Source of the DNA: Sorex araneus
Taxonomy: Eukaryota; Chordata; Mammalia; Eulipotyphla; Soricidae
NCBI RefSeq assembly: GCF_027595985.1
Contig: NC_073305.1
Coordinates: forward strand, 82,555,126-82,619,125
Reading direction: 5' to 3'
DNA length: 64,000 bases
Position 1 is the first letter of the stretch. Each line of letters opens with the position of its first letter. Of the stretch, positions 32,401-47,040 are shown piece after piece. The notes beneath the pieces are model-generated. The model ran no database searches and was not told the origin of the DNA. It saw nothing but the letters and a program-made list of their open reading frames with translations. The position numbers and the translations under genes are program-made.

Positions 32401-35400
32401 GAAAATAATTTTTTTTAAAAGGTAAGTACTCAACTTTTACTTGCATGTCAACAATATACTTATGTGTGGGCTGAAGAATATTTCTTTCTAGTGACTTTCT
32501 TCACATTGATTCTAATGTTTCCAAATGGTCTTGTTTCAAAACCTGATTAAAAGCAAACAATCTAGTTTAAAAGAAAATTGAAGTGTTTAATACTAGTAAC
32601 TTTAGTAAGTAGTAAGTAAAGTGTTCCTTTAATATGTAACATAGTCTAAATTCACAAAGTGAAAGGGCATCAAGGGGAGGTGATAAATAATATTGCTTTG
32701 TGGCTTTTTGATATATTGCCATTTGATCAAAGGTTGCATGACATTTTGAATTTTAATACTTTATGAGGTAGCTTGGAAAGATCTCTGCCTTTGACAAGCT
32801 GTGACAGATTTCTTATTTAAGAGCAAAAAGTCTGTTGTTGAAAAATATGCACAATTAACAGGAAAATACAATAAAATTGTTGCTCAGACTCTACTAAACC
32901 TTGGAATATTTGCATTAGTTGTTTTTAAGGTTAATTATCAGTACCTAGCACTTTCACTTTTGTGAAGAACAGATAGTGGTGTTTCTTTATTTTGTTTCAA
33001 ATAGATAATTATTTTACTGTACCTGAAAATGCGTGGAAATAATAGTTGGCTCATTTGTCAACCCTCTTAATGTGAGTACTGATAATCAGTGAATTTACCA
33101 AATAGAATGACGGTGGATAAGTTCTGTTGACCACCTAACATTAGATAACTTAGATACTTCCCTCAATATTCTTCAGGCTGCCTTTGAAAAAAATCCAAGT
33201 TAATAAATTTATACAGGGTTGTAAAATAACTGTATGCCATTAATTCCACTTGCATTTCGTTCAGAACAGTCTGTCATCGTAGCCCTCAGAAAATTCTTCA
33301 ATGTACTCTCCAAAAAGTCCTCTTTCTTCATTGGCTTGACAGAGCCTCAGGGGTAATATTGTTATTCTAATAACTATGATAATAGACAGGAATTAACCAT
33401 ACTATTCTACCTGGCCACACCTTTAGTTGTGTGGAAAACTCAATGCAGTTAACAACTGATTTCCCAAAACTCAATCTCGGATCAGCAAAGATATGTTACA
33501 GAGTGAGAATCAAAAACAACTGTAGGTTTTTTTCCCTTCAAACTTCTGTTTCTGAAGTTTCCTTCTGATTTTGAATACTTCATAATTAGCATGCTTTATG
33601 AGGACTTTCTTAGGAAAAACTTAAAAAAATAGTAGGAACTGATTTTCTATGATTTATGAAAGTGCAAAATTGGAAATGATTTTATATATACATAACTATA
33701 TTAAAATATAAATCTTGTAGAGGTTTTAACTTTAGTCTATAACTATTGAATTTTGACAACATCATCGGAGGTGCAGAGAGATGTTATGTTACCCAGTCTA
33801 GCCATTTGTAGTATTCTGGCATATGATTTTTGAGCTTATCTATTTTTTCTCTTTGAATTGTTTTATATTTCATAAGAAAATCAAGTCATTTCCTACCAGC
33901 AACACAAAGATTTCCTTCGGTCAGAGAAGGGATGTCAAAAAAGTATTACTTAATACATCTCAAAGACATGTAAAATCTTAGCAATGCCAATAGCCTTCCT
34001 TAGGAATGAATAATTTACATCTGGGCATTTAATTGACTTACTTGAGTTTCTTGTCAAGGAGTCTTCCTACCTTACTCTTCTATGAACAAAATCATCTATG
34101 GCTCTGGTTCATATTTGGAAATTCAGGAATGAGATCCCTGTGAAGGCTAGGTCATGAATTTGACAAACAAGAAGACAATAATCAAGTAGGCTATATTTGC
34201 ACATGGAGAATTTTACTAGGAATTAAGAATCTATAGTTCTCAAATACTATGCAGTGTCCTAAACTGTGTATGATGGTCGAATTTTTTTAACTGTCCTATC
34301 ACCTACAAACTATGACTTATTTCTCAATATCCTTCAAAATCTTTCCCAAATCTTATCCAATCTAACTCGACAACATTTAGAGCACAGAATACTATATCAG
34401 CTCTTGTCCTTCTAGTATATGATGGTGGATCAAACCATGATGATTTAGATTAGAAAACAGAAACATTTTACTGTTTTTATTTTTCATATAGGCCCACCCA
34501 TGCTTTGTTTCTTTAATTTATGATTTTAATACTTTCTTTTTGGGTCATTACATTTTCAATTATGATTCTGAAAATAAATCAGTGAATACAAAATCTAGCT
34601 CAATTTTCCCCTACACAATATATTGGGAGAACATTGCTTAGAGTGATGTGAATGCTTGCACCATAATGATTAAGCTGAAATTTATATTTACATTTAAGAT
34701 GGGGAGTTTTCAAAGCATAAAAATTTAGCTATCGATATGGTTAGAATAAATGCCAAAATTTGTCACAAAATTTTTTTGTGACACAAAAAGAGCAAGGAGG
34801 TTTTCTGATTTTGATTTTATAGGGAATAAAAGTGTTCCAAATCTCTTTTTGAATAAATGCAGGTTTTCAGGTTTATATTTGAAAAGCACTATCAAAGCCA
34901 TTTGTAAACATAAAAAAAGTCTGAATAGAGAAAGATTCCTGTGATGGGGGGTTAAAATAACGAGTCCTCCTATGTCCAGGAGACAATAGCTAAGTTTCAA
35001 CTCATGCCATCAAATGTCTGACTCACCATAAGATTCTAAATACCGAATTAAGTACACGATAACGAAGAATCTGTTTTATCCTTAATTTGGAAGGCAGATC
35101 TGCATCTAAAATTGTCCAGAGGATGTCGTAGATGTTGCTGCCATTGGCATTAAGGAAAATAATTTTAAAATAGTTTCCCCTGGGATGGAACTTTCTGTGT
35201 ATGTTAGGTTCCGGTGACCAAAAACCTACAAGGCATTTATGGGTAGGTGATTGAGAATTTAATAAAAGGTGCAATAGCCATGAAAATAGCATTTTTAAAA
35301 ATCTATGTATTATAATAACAGTGCATGCATAGTGCTGGGCATTCATAACTATTTGGTCATAAAAATACGTGACTGTAATTATAATATTTACAGTCAACTT

Positions 35401-38400
35401 ATAAAAATACATGTAATTCTGAATGGTAATAGTTAATCCTTAGCTCTAACCACAAGCCCAGAAGGATTAGCATATAATGGGAAAGTGCAATGGGTAATTA
35501 CAAAATGGGCAAAGCTCTCAACCCTCCTGAATTCAATATTCAAAAAATGGCTATTATAGCAATATTGGCGCTTCACTTGTCATATGTCTTCCAACCTCAC
35601 AAGTTAAAACCCAAATGCTGTTGAAATAAATAGGAGTCCAATGCAAAAGGAACACTCACACAAAACACCTGTGGTGGAGAGTGATTCTTTTGTAGAATAT
35701 TTATGCACAGTCTTCAAAGAAATCATAAGATGGCATTTAAACACACTTTTAGTTAAAAATGTTAGGAATATTTAAGTTAGGATATGATTACCTTTTACCA
35801 AGAGAAGTGAAGAAATAACTTTCAGCTAAATCTCTTTCTGAAATTTATGTAACTTTTTGAAGCTTTATTAACCATCATAGAGAGTGGAGTTTTTATGTAC
35901 TTTTAAATTCAAATGGGAAGAAACAAATCCATATTCCACTTTGAATTCATAAAAGATGATACTTTTGGCAAATTTGAGATCTCTCTTTCCAAGAAAACTG
36001 CAACTCAAATAGATACAAAATTTTGTGTATTTGAGTTGTTTTCCACAAGTTTCTTCACCTTTAGAAGTTGGTTCTTCATCTTCTAGCAATAGATGAGTTG
36101 CCAATTCAAACACCATCAGCATTTCACAAATGGACCAAATGATGGGAGTAACTTTGAAAAGCAATGAAGAATTGCACAGAAGATACCAAAAAGGCAGAGG
36201 TTGGGCGTTACCTGCAAATCATGATGTCATACTGTAGAATATATCCTGGCATTCAGTATATGAAATTCTTGAAAATGTCTGTTTCACAGTGAGGTTGGGA
36301 GGTCAGATGGTGTTCAGATTCTTCTTAGATTTAAATTACATCCCAGGATTGAGTTAGGGCATTTTGGGGTGGCTTTTTAACTATTCCAGAACAAAGAAAA
36401 GAATTCCAGTTCAATGAATTATTGCTACAGTTCACTAAAGAGTTACATGGTGTCCTGGAAAATATAATGTCCCTTCCAAAATCCTACCCCTCCAGTCACT
36501 TAAGAAGTAAAAAAATAACATTTATCTTAGTTTCTTTACTCCTGAAAGATATAACCTAAGAATATTTTCTCCATCCAAATAGAAATGGTGTATATGGAAG
36601 CATGACATTCAAACACTATCCTTATATGTATTTGGCAATTGATGGCATGCTTGTTTCTTCTTTATAAATCAGCCTGCCAATCTTTGCATGCAGAATTGTC
36701 CATGATAACTCTCTTATCAAGAAAAAAACCCCATATAGACAAGCCATTTCAAAATTGGTAAATGAATGGAGTATGGCACATCATGGAAGAATGGAATGAC
36801 AATAAAATCTCATCTCTTTTCTTCTCATCTTTGCAAGAGAAATATAAAAATATTCACAAATAATCAGTAAAACATAAAAGAAATATCCCCCTCCTCTACA
36901 AAAATCAGATCCTCAATATATTTAGATATGAGATCATGGTCTGGAGGTTTGCTAGTGCCAAACACCAATTCAACCAAAAAGAGCCATCCAGGAGGCAAAA
37001 TGCTAGGACAAAAATATAAAAGGAGTAACTATGATTATAGCAATAACTTTCCACACTCCATTGGTATTATGGACACAATCAAGGGGTTATTTCTACTAAA
37101 CTCAAGAACCTCAAGGTAGGACAAAATCAATTTCACTCAATAAAATACAATTTGATTGCATGTTTTTCATTTAAAGATAATTATTTTTTCTTATTATTCT
37201 TGTAAATTCTATTTGAAAAAGTATACTTGTTTTGTTATTTCTAATAAACTTAATTTCAAGCACTGTAACCAAAATGAATATCTTTTCTGGATTTCAATGA
37301 TTGTAGTTGCTTTTAGATGTTAATATTTTAATTTGATTAAAATATACTACCAAATTTGCTGGGAAACCATAGCTCTCTTCTAGGTATAGAGATTGCTAGT
37401 AGACTTTATAGAACATTGGACATTTGTTGAGCCCTGCCTGATAATTAACTTCTTTTACTGCTTGGTACAGGAAAGAAATTTTCTAGGAGTTTTCAGTGCG
37501 GGAAGCAACACAGCATTAATCCAAATAAGTATACACAAAGTTAAGTCTGTTTGTTGGGGAGAAATGTTTAACTCAATGAAAACAATTATTTCAGTACATT
37601 TCATTCAAGGGTATTTCAACAGTTAATATACCACCTGTAGAGAGCAGTGAGCACTTTCTAGGTAATAATGTAAAAACAATGGTATTAGCAAGAAGCTACA
37701 AAATGATATTGCATTAGTAATAGTGACCATTACTAACTATAGTGGTTGTGGCCTGGATTTATGTTCCAGATATTAATGCAAGGAACATTCTTGATTTTAT
37801 AGGAATAGAATATTTTTCTTACACTAGGACTCAGTTGATTACACATGATTTCTGGAGATAGCTCATTTGATTCTATTTCACTCTACAACTTTCTAGTTTT
37901 GTCTCCTTTCTCCTATATCTACAGTCCATGGCAGTATGTTTTTATCACCTAAGATGACAATACTGTGATTATTGAATATCTCAATACACATACACACACA
38001 AACACACTAGCATTGCATACTAGTGTAACCCAGTACACGTATGTATGAGTGATATGTGCAAAGGACTTATTCGTGGTGGGTAAACTCTCTGAAAGCAGTA
38101 AAATCAGCCTTCCAAAAGATAGAAGACTATTAAAAGCCAATTAAAAGCCGTATCAACTATTTAGCTTTAATGTGAGATTTATAAACTTGTACATATGGTT
38201 ATTAATTCAAAAGCTATGGTGATTTTTGGTAAGCTATTCAAAGCAAGAATCTCATAGATATACAACATAATATATAGAACTGAATGGGCTCACAGCTAAA
38301 TTCTGCTTTTTAGGTAATTGACTAATGTTCCTGCTACTGAAACAAATGAATTTTGAATGGGTTTTAATATATCTATATTTGACTAAGGCTGATTTGACTT

Positions 38401-38600
38401 TCTGGGAAAAAAACTTCCTTCACACAAATGCCAATGTACACTAAAGACAATTCTAGGTATATGTATATATTGATATATACATATATGTATGCATCAAGTG
38501 GATTGGGAAGTCCTTTGGTTTGGACAGAAATAAATACATACTTCCCAAGTGCATAGCTTTTCCTTGACCAGCCCGTTCAAAAGCAAATATGAAAAGTGCC
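32401..38600. other. Gene-poor 3' flank of PTCHD4
   Basis: About 6 kb of AT-rich, mostly unique-looking sequence with almost no young SINEs. No frame above 129 codons and none recognisable. Short TA runs lie near 38455-38490 and a CA-rich run near 37984-38008. Confidence 0.6.
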
Positions 38601-38605
38601 ACAGC

Positions 38606-38996
38606 AGTTTTGACATTTCTTATGTCTTTATTTTTTTCTTATTTGGAGGTCCCCTTTCCTATCTTCTCCATCTCTCTCGAGCATTTTCTTTCTAAATGCA
38701 GTTGCTCCTTTTTGACTTCCAGCATTCTATTGATTGACCCGTCCCATAGAACAGCTCTAAGGTTTTATCCCAAAACTTATCTTTAGTGGAGAACACGGTT
38801 ACAAATAACTTTCCCCCTTCTTTGATTCCTTCTTTCCCCACTGGAAGTGGATACCTTGTGTGTGATGGATAATTCACTCTTGATCTGGCTTGCCTTATTA
38901 TCCCTGGCCAGCCCAAGCCTCTGAGGTCTGAGCTTTACTTGCCCTGCATCATTGTGCAATACTGGTAAAGAAAAATAATTCATTAGTCTACACCCT
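38606..38996 (-). other. PTCHD4: PTCHD4 3' UTR (predicted minimum)
   Basis: Extends from the stop codon to just past the first canonical poly(A) signal, giving a ~390-base 3' UTR. Longer forms using distal signals are possible; the left end is inferred. Confidence 0.5.
38627..38632 (-). promoter_or_regulatory. Candidate poly(A) signal AATAAA
   Basis: TTTATT on the plus strand is AATAAA on the transcript strand. It is the first canonical signal after the PTCHD4 stop codon, and T/G-rich sequence (tgctgtggcacttttcat) follows in transcript sense. Confidence 0.55.
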
Positions 38997-41229
<2,233 letters not shown>

Positions 41230-41241
41230 AGATTGCTCCTT

Positions 41242-41411
41242 TTTTTTTCTTTTTGGGTCACACCTGGAGATGCACAGGGGTTACTTCTGGCTCATACACT
41301 CAGGAATTACTCCTGGCGGTGCTTGGGGGACAATATGGAATGATGGAAATCAAACCTGGGTCACCGTGTATAAGGCAAATGCCCTACCCATTGAACTATA
41401 GCTCCAGCCCC
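41242..41411 (-). mobile_element. SINE-B copy
   Basis: Poly(T), gggtcacacctgg, body and head. Flanks agattgctcctt (41230-41241) and agattattcctt (41412-41423) resemble a TSD with two changes. Confidence 0.9.
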
Positions 41412-41423
41412 AGATTATTCCTT

Positions 41424-42148
41424 CTTAACCAACTTTGGCATACACTTTGATAAGAGTAAATAGGTAAAAAGTTTATTCAACAAGTATTTTTTTTTAACAC
41501 AGTGATTACCAGATACCATCAGACATGAAGCTGCTTTTACATGCTCTGCCCCCAAACAGAAATGTTATTAAGATGCTACGACTTGATCTTTTGCTGAAAG
41601 CAGAAACCAGAAAGCAACTGGAAAAGTAGAAGTATTATACCATATCTGACATTTTTCCTTTTTTAAATTAGCTGTCAGTTACCATATTATACAAAGATAA
41701 ATTAGTGTCTTTCTGTAATAGAAAAGCATAGATCACTTTTGGCCTTGTAAAAAATGTAATACTACACACAGACTTTTTTTTAAATAAATGAATAAAAGGT
41801 ATACTTGAATTTTTCTCCAATTAGTCCATTAGATAAAAAGAAAGTGTGAAATGATCATCTCCAAGAAAATCTGAAAAATTTACTTTATGGGGAAACTAAA
41901 TACCGAGGTAATATGTTATAGATGTGTTATCTGATTCACACCTAATTCTTAGTCCTTTAACAAACATTTAATACTCTAGGGTCTTACTATCAACACTACC
42001 TATTATTGATAAAATTAAAAATGCCTGCATAATAATTCCCTTTCTCCTACTTTTATTCATATGTATAAATAAATAATTCAGAACTTTATTTCTTAGCCTA
42101 CCTAAGGAGGGTTAGTTCACGTGATAATTTTTTTTCATAGTGCAGTAA
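41424..42148. other. No gene seen (intron)
   Basis: AT-rich sequence. Confidence 0.55.
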
Positions 42149-42410
42149 AGGACTGGAGTGATAGCACAGCAGGTAGGGCATTTGCCTTGCATGCAGCTGA
42201 CCCAAGTGACTTGGGTTCGATTCCTCCATCCCTCTCTGAGAGCCTGACAAGCTACAGAGAGTATCCCGCCCACACGGCAGAGCCTGGCAAGCTACCCATG
42301 GCATATTCGATATGCCAAAACAGTATCAAGTCTCACAATGGAGACGTTACTGGTGCCCACTTGAGCAAATAGATGAACAACAGGACGACAGTGCTACAGT
42401 GATACTGAGC
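42149..42410 (+). mobile_element. SINE-A copy with palindromic head insertion
   Basis: 'ggactggagtgatagcacag' head, 'gggttcgattcct' B box, full body, and a cagtg-type tail. A ~14-base extra stretch before the B box creates the perfect palindrome acccaagt-g-acttgggt (42200-42216). Confidence 0.92.
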
Positions 42411-42411
42411 A

Positions 42412-43448
42412 GTATATCTGGATGCCTTTAAGGGTATCTTTTAGGAAGCCAGAAAAAACTTTCCTAAATGACTTCATGGAGTCACTAATAACAACCCTGG
42501 TTTACAGTATTCTTAAAATCTCTTACAAAAAAACAAATCACTTTAGCTATGCCACTGTAGATAAGATCATATCTATTCCCAGCTAACAAAGTTTTGTATG
42601 TGAGTTGCAATTTATCAAAATATATTTTATGGAGATTTAAGAGTTACTGCCTTATAATTAATTTGACTATACTATTTATAGCTTTATATATATAACACTA
42701 ATATATTATTGTGAAGAAACAATGATCTCTCCATTTTGTGCATTTTATTAATTATTGTTATTGCTTTATTGTTCTTATGCCAGATATAAATCCTATCTAT
42801 ACTCTGAATTTCTCCTTTCTAGGACTTTAGACAGGTAAGTTCAGATTATCCTAACAAATACACAGGGATATAAACATTGATTTTAGATATAAAGTTTTTC
42901 TTTATTGAGGCAAGGTCTTTCATTTCTTCTTGCATTTAATTACTAGTTCAACATATAAATATATAGAATATATATACATATAGACAGATGAGGAGAGAGA
43001 GAGAAAGTGAAAAAGAGAGAGGATATTTTGCCTCGTGAGTCTTAACATCATTTGTTCATTTCTATCGTTCGCAAAATTCCTTGACCAAACAGAATGCTTG
43101 CATTATCTTATTCCCTTGGCAAAAACATAATATTAGGACATTAGTTAAGGTAATTAAAATAATTCTTTAACTAGAGCACCTCTCTACTGAAATGAGGGCT
43201 CTTGCTATCTTTGTAATCACAAGAGGGGGGAAAACCTGCGGCTAAATTTGGCTTGACTTTGCTAATGGTCACTTTTATGTAATGGTAGATATACTATGTA
43301 GGTCAGATTGCCACTGTATACAGAATAAAGATATGTACATATGAAAAGATGATATTAAATAACAATAGATTAAGTAGTCAGTTCAAGTGTGCTAAATACT
43401 GAACAGAAATATGAGGTGTTTTTTTTTCCTTTACAAACATAAGGTGGC
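42412..43448. other. No gene seen (intron); GA run
   Basis: AT-rich. A GA-rich run lies at 42989-43021. Confidence 0.55.
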
Positions 43449-43640
43449 TTTTTTTTTTTTTTTTGCTTGTTTATTTGGGTTTGGTGGCCATACTCAGCAC
43501 AGTTCAGGGCTTACTACTGGCTGCTCAGGGATTTATTCCTGGTGGTGCTAGAGGGGACCATATGGTGTATTAGAGCTCAAACCAGGTTTGGTTACGTGCA
43601 AGGCAACCACTTTAACTTCTGTACTGTCTCACCTACCCAC
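43449..43640 (-). mobile_element. Old SINE-B-like copy with long T tail
   Basis: A run of about 15 T, then 'ggtggccatactcagcacag' and 'gaggggaccatatggtgtat'. The body is diverged. Confidence 0.8.
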
Positions 43641-43730
43641 AAAGCGCGTGGATGGTATAATTTATCTCATTTACATTATTTTCAGGGTATTCCTATGGAT
43701 ACACTTTATTCTCACCATATTTGACTGATT

Positions 43731-43907
43731 TTTTTTTTTTTTTACTTTTTTGTGTCACACCCAGCAATGCATAGGGGTCACTCCTGGCTCTGCACTCAGG
43801 AATTACCCCTGGCAGTGCTCAGGGGACCATATGGGATGCTTGGAATCGAACCCGGGTCGGCCGAGTGCAAGGCAAACGCCCTACCGCTGTGCTATCGCTC
43901 CAGCCCC
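43731..43907 (-). mobile_element. SINE-B copy with perfect 12-base TSD
   Basis: atttgactgatt at 43719-43730 and 43908-43919. The head and body are near consensus (ggaatcgaacccgggtcggc), so it is a young copy. Confidence 0.95.
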
Positions 43908-43919
43908 ATTTGACTGATT

Positions 43920-44355
43920 CTTAGTAGTTGAAATCAACTACTTGTTTTATCCAGATTATTTTTTCTATCTTCCTCCATAAACTGCCTAGGATCAGTCTTA
44001 TCTTATTTTATTTTTTCCATGGTGCCTTTCTGTCTTTCATTACTTTTACTTTCATTGCTGGTCATATAGAAATTCTATTTGTTCTGTTAATTATTAGGCC
44101 AATTATCGTCTTCTACAATACCATCTCTGTAATGCCAGACAGAATAAACTTTGCTTTTCTTTAGTTTCTAAGTGTATGAATACTTATTTTGGCATTTATC
44201 CATCCAAATGCTATTTTTGCTTAAAAATCAAAAAGTTTTTTTCAGTGTATATTCAATGACTTTGGTTTAACTGGAAACTCTTCAAGGTGATGGGATGCAT
44301 TTCACAGTACTTTTTATACTATGCAGAACATCTGGCAAAATGATAGTCGCCCAGA
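43920..44355. other. No gene seen (intron)
   Basis: AT-rich; the 78-codon plus frame at 43928-44164 is hydrophobic but unrecognised. Confidence 0.5.
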
Positions 44356-44373
44356 AGATTCCACTAAACTCTG

Positions 44374-44564
44374 TTTTTTTTTTTTACATTTTTTAAAAAA
44401 AATTTTGGGTCACATCCAGCAATGCACAGGGGTTACTCCTGGCTCTGCACTCAGGAATTACTCCTGGCGGTGTGCTTAGGGGACTATATGGGATGCTGGG
44501 AATTGAATCTGGGTCGGCTGCGTGCAAGGCAAATGCCCTACCCCTGTGCTATCACTCCAGCCCC
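44374..44564 (-). mobile_element. SINE-B copy with perfect 18-base TSD
   Basis: agattccactaaactctg at 44356-44373 and 44565-44582. The left tail is poly(T) interrupted by 'acattttttaaaaaaaattt'. One of the youngest-looking insertions in the window. Confidence 0.96.
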
Positions 44565-44674
44565 AGATTCCACTAAACTCTGACTGAATTAATTCAGCTG
44601 CAATTCTTGATCTAAGATGGTTCCATAAGATGTATCTTTTAATTAGTTACTAAAAATTGTATTGTTCCCCCCAC

Positions 44675-44860
44675 TTTTTTTTTTTTTTTTTTTGCTTTTT
44701 GGATCACACCTGACGATGTACAGCAGTTACTCCTGGCTCTGCACTCAGAAATTACTCCTGGTGGTGCTCAAGGGACCATATGGGTTACTAGGGATCGAAC
44801 CGGGGTCAGTTGCATTCAAGGTTAATGCCCTCCCCACTATATTATTGTTCCAGCCCCTTA
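44675..44860 (-). mobile_element. SINE-B copy
   Basis: A run of about 18 T, 'ggatcacacctgacgatgta', the body, and a head ending 'attattgttccagcccc'. Confidence 0.9.
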
Positions 44861-44919
44861 TTGTCATCTTTACAATTGTATTAGTTGTGTTCAGGGAACT
44901 ATAGACTTCAAATTCAATC

Positions 44920-45126
44920 ACTGTATCACTGTCATTCCGTTCTTCGTTGATTTATTTGAGTAGGCACCAGTAACATCTCTATTACACTAAGCCCTGAGAT
45001 TTTAGCAGCCTCTCCTTACTCATCTTTTCCAACAATTGGAGTGTCTTTCAGGGTCAGGGGAATGAGACCTATTGTTACTGTTTTTGGCATATTGGAAATA
45101 TTGCAGGTAGCTTGCCAGGCTCTGCT
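44920..45126 (-). mobile_element. SINE-A variant with internal insertion, head missing
   Basis: SINE-A tail and body text with ~75 unrelated bases (about 44993-45068) between 'aacatctctatta' and 'gagacctattgttactg'. It stops at 'gccaggctctgc', so the tRNA head is absent. Confidence 0.8.
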
Positions 45127-45600
45127 TCATCTGATTCTAGTCTCATCTTTTATAATAAACTAATAATATAGTAAATAAAACACTTCTCTGAGTTCTAAGA
45201 GCTACTATAGCAAATTAATTGAACCCAAAGAGGAAGTGGCTGTAACCTTTGATTTATAGCCAGTAGGTCAGAAGGACAGATGGCAGTTGGACTCACCACT
45301 GGTACAGGGAGTGGTGGTGCATGTTTTGGGGGGAGTCTTTTAGAACTGAACTCTCAGCTTCTGAGAGTCAATGATACTCTGGGCAAGTAGTGGCAGGACT
45401 GAGTGGAATTATAGGGCACTGATCTGGTTGTGTGAGAATGTCCGGCGATAGAGTAACTTCACCCAAGCCCCCAACCCCCAGTCACTCATAATGGAATTTG
45501 GATCAGAACTCGTTTTTGCAACACTTTTTTTCCCCTGTGTGAGTTTTCAGTACTATTCTATATCTTATTCATATCCTGATTCTGTGTTTTTTACAAAGCA
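45127..45600. other. No gene seen (intron)
   Basis: Moderate GC content; no recognisable element. Confidence 0.5.
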
Positions 45601-45602
45601 TA

Positions 45603-45800
45603 CAGGGGTCAGAGAGATAGTTCAATAGGCTGAATGCATGCTTTCATTCAGGAGGCCTTGGTTTGATATCTGGCATTGTACATGGCCCCCTGAGTACCAC
45701 TGGGAGCAACCTCTAGAACAGAACTGAGAGTAGCTCCTGTGTACCATTGAGTATGGCCCCTAATAAACAGCAATAACAAAATAAACAGAAAACCCAAAAC
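45603..45800 (+). mobile_element. Old SINE-B-like copy
   Basis: 'aggggtcagagagatagttc' head, 'ttggtttgatatctggcat', 'ggccccctgagtaccactgg' body and an AATAAACAG-rich tail. Confidence 0.75.
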
Positions 45801-46138
45801 CATACAGACTTATCCCAAGGTTTGTACTGTCATTTTAAGGACTTTATAGCTATATATATATAAAATTTTTAAAAAATCATTTATATACATACACATGATA
45901 TATACCCATATTTATGCATAAATGCACATATTACAGATATGCATATAAGAGAGGTGAGAGAGACAGCAGTAGAGAAAGGAGAAGGGGTGGTTTAAACCTC
46001 TATGCTTACTGTTACAGTCAAGGTGATGCACAGTGACCAAAACTAAATAATTTTGCTCATGTTTAAGTTTCAGATCTCCTACCTCCTCACACTATGATTA
46101 TGCTCAGGGTTTTTAGAAGTTTTATTTCAACTTGTCAT
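45801..46138. other. No gene seen; AT and GA runs
   Basis: TATA-type repeats at 45850-45930 and a GA-rich stretch at 45950-45985. Confidence 0.55.
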
Positions 46139-46326
46139 TCACTTTTTTTGTAATGTGGTTTCTTCTCTGTAAAATCCCACGGCTCGGAACCACCTTTCTG
46201 GATGCTTAGGAGGTTTTGGTGTGTTCACAGGCTCTTGCTGCACTGCAAGTCCCATACTGCGGGCAACTGCATGGTTTATCACGGAGAATGTTTGAAATGA
46301 TTTGAATTGTGATGCCAGTTTTGAAA
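46105..46326 (-). pseudogene. Possible 3' end of a processed pseudogene
   Basis: The minus strand gives an uninterrupted 60-residue stretch, FQTFSVINHAVARSMGLAV, then PKHPERWFRAVGFYREET, ending at a TGA (46136-46138). An AATAAA-like signal follows within ~15 bases. Residue use looks protein-like and could come from a small mitochondrial protein, but I do not recognise it. A SINE-B copy interrupts it upstream. Confidence 0.35.
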
Positions 46327-46492
46327 TCTTTTTTGGGGGAGGTGGGCTAGGGAGCACATCCGGTGCTGCTTGGAGCTTATTCCTGGCTCTGCGCTCAAGG
46401 ATCACTCCTGGTGTGCTCGGGGGACCAGATGAGGTGCAGCGGATGGACATGCAAGGCAAATACCCTATCCGCGGTATTGTTGCTTTGGCCCT
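46327..46492 (-). mobile_element. SINE-B-like copy
   Basis: 'ggagcacatccggtgctgct', 'ggctctgcgctcaaggatca', and a head ending 'ttgttgctttggccct'. Confidence 0.8.
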
Positions 46493-47040
46493 AGCGTTGC
46501 TGACTTTTTTGATACTGGGGGTGGAGGCGGGGGTGGGGTGAGGGAACCCCAGTGCTTTGTTTTCAGCTTCTGTAGCTGCAGAACCTTGATGCTGCCAAGA
46601 ACTAAAGCACCACAGGGGTCCGCACATCTCCATGACCTGTGGTCCCCTTTTCTCCCTCTCCTTGCCATTCCCAGTCAGAAGATCAAAGACTGCCATAAAG
46701 CTTCAAGTTTTTCTTCAGTGCTTTCTCTGTCTTTTAAGTTATATGAAATAAAATTTCTATGAAACAGTACATTGCTCTCTCTTTCTCTCTCCGAGCTGCC
46801 CTCTCAAAGCGGTGCTCAGGAGGCCCCAGGGGCCCCACCAGTCATCTCAGCCAGCCAGAAGAGCGAGCTGCCTGCAGTGTTTTGCATCCCTGAGCTCTCC
46901 CAGGGGTGCGGGCTCTCCAGGGCCACTCCCTATAGTGCTTGGAGGCCTCTAGGGCTGTACTCAGCAATGTTCAGGAGATTGTGAGGTGTTGGAGACGGAA
47001 TGGGTAAAATACATGCAAAACTTTACTGCTATACCCTCCA
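46493..47040. other. GC-rich intronic stretch; possible old SINE at right
   Basis: 46780-46940 is GC-rich. 46925-47040 has weak antisense SINE-B spacing (cagcaatgttcaggagattg). The minus-strand frame to 46696 crosses the SINE and is not a gene. Confidence 0.45.

Noticed and set aside
46139..46696. 185-codon minus-strand frame as one gene
   Set aside because: It crosses a SINE-B copy in antisense. Only the last ~60 codons look protein-like and are listed separately with low confidence.
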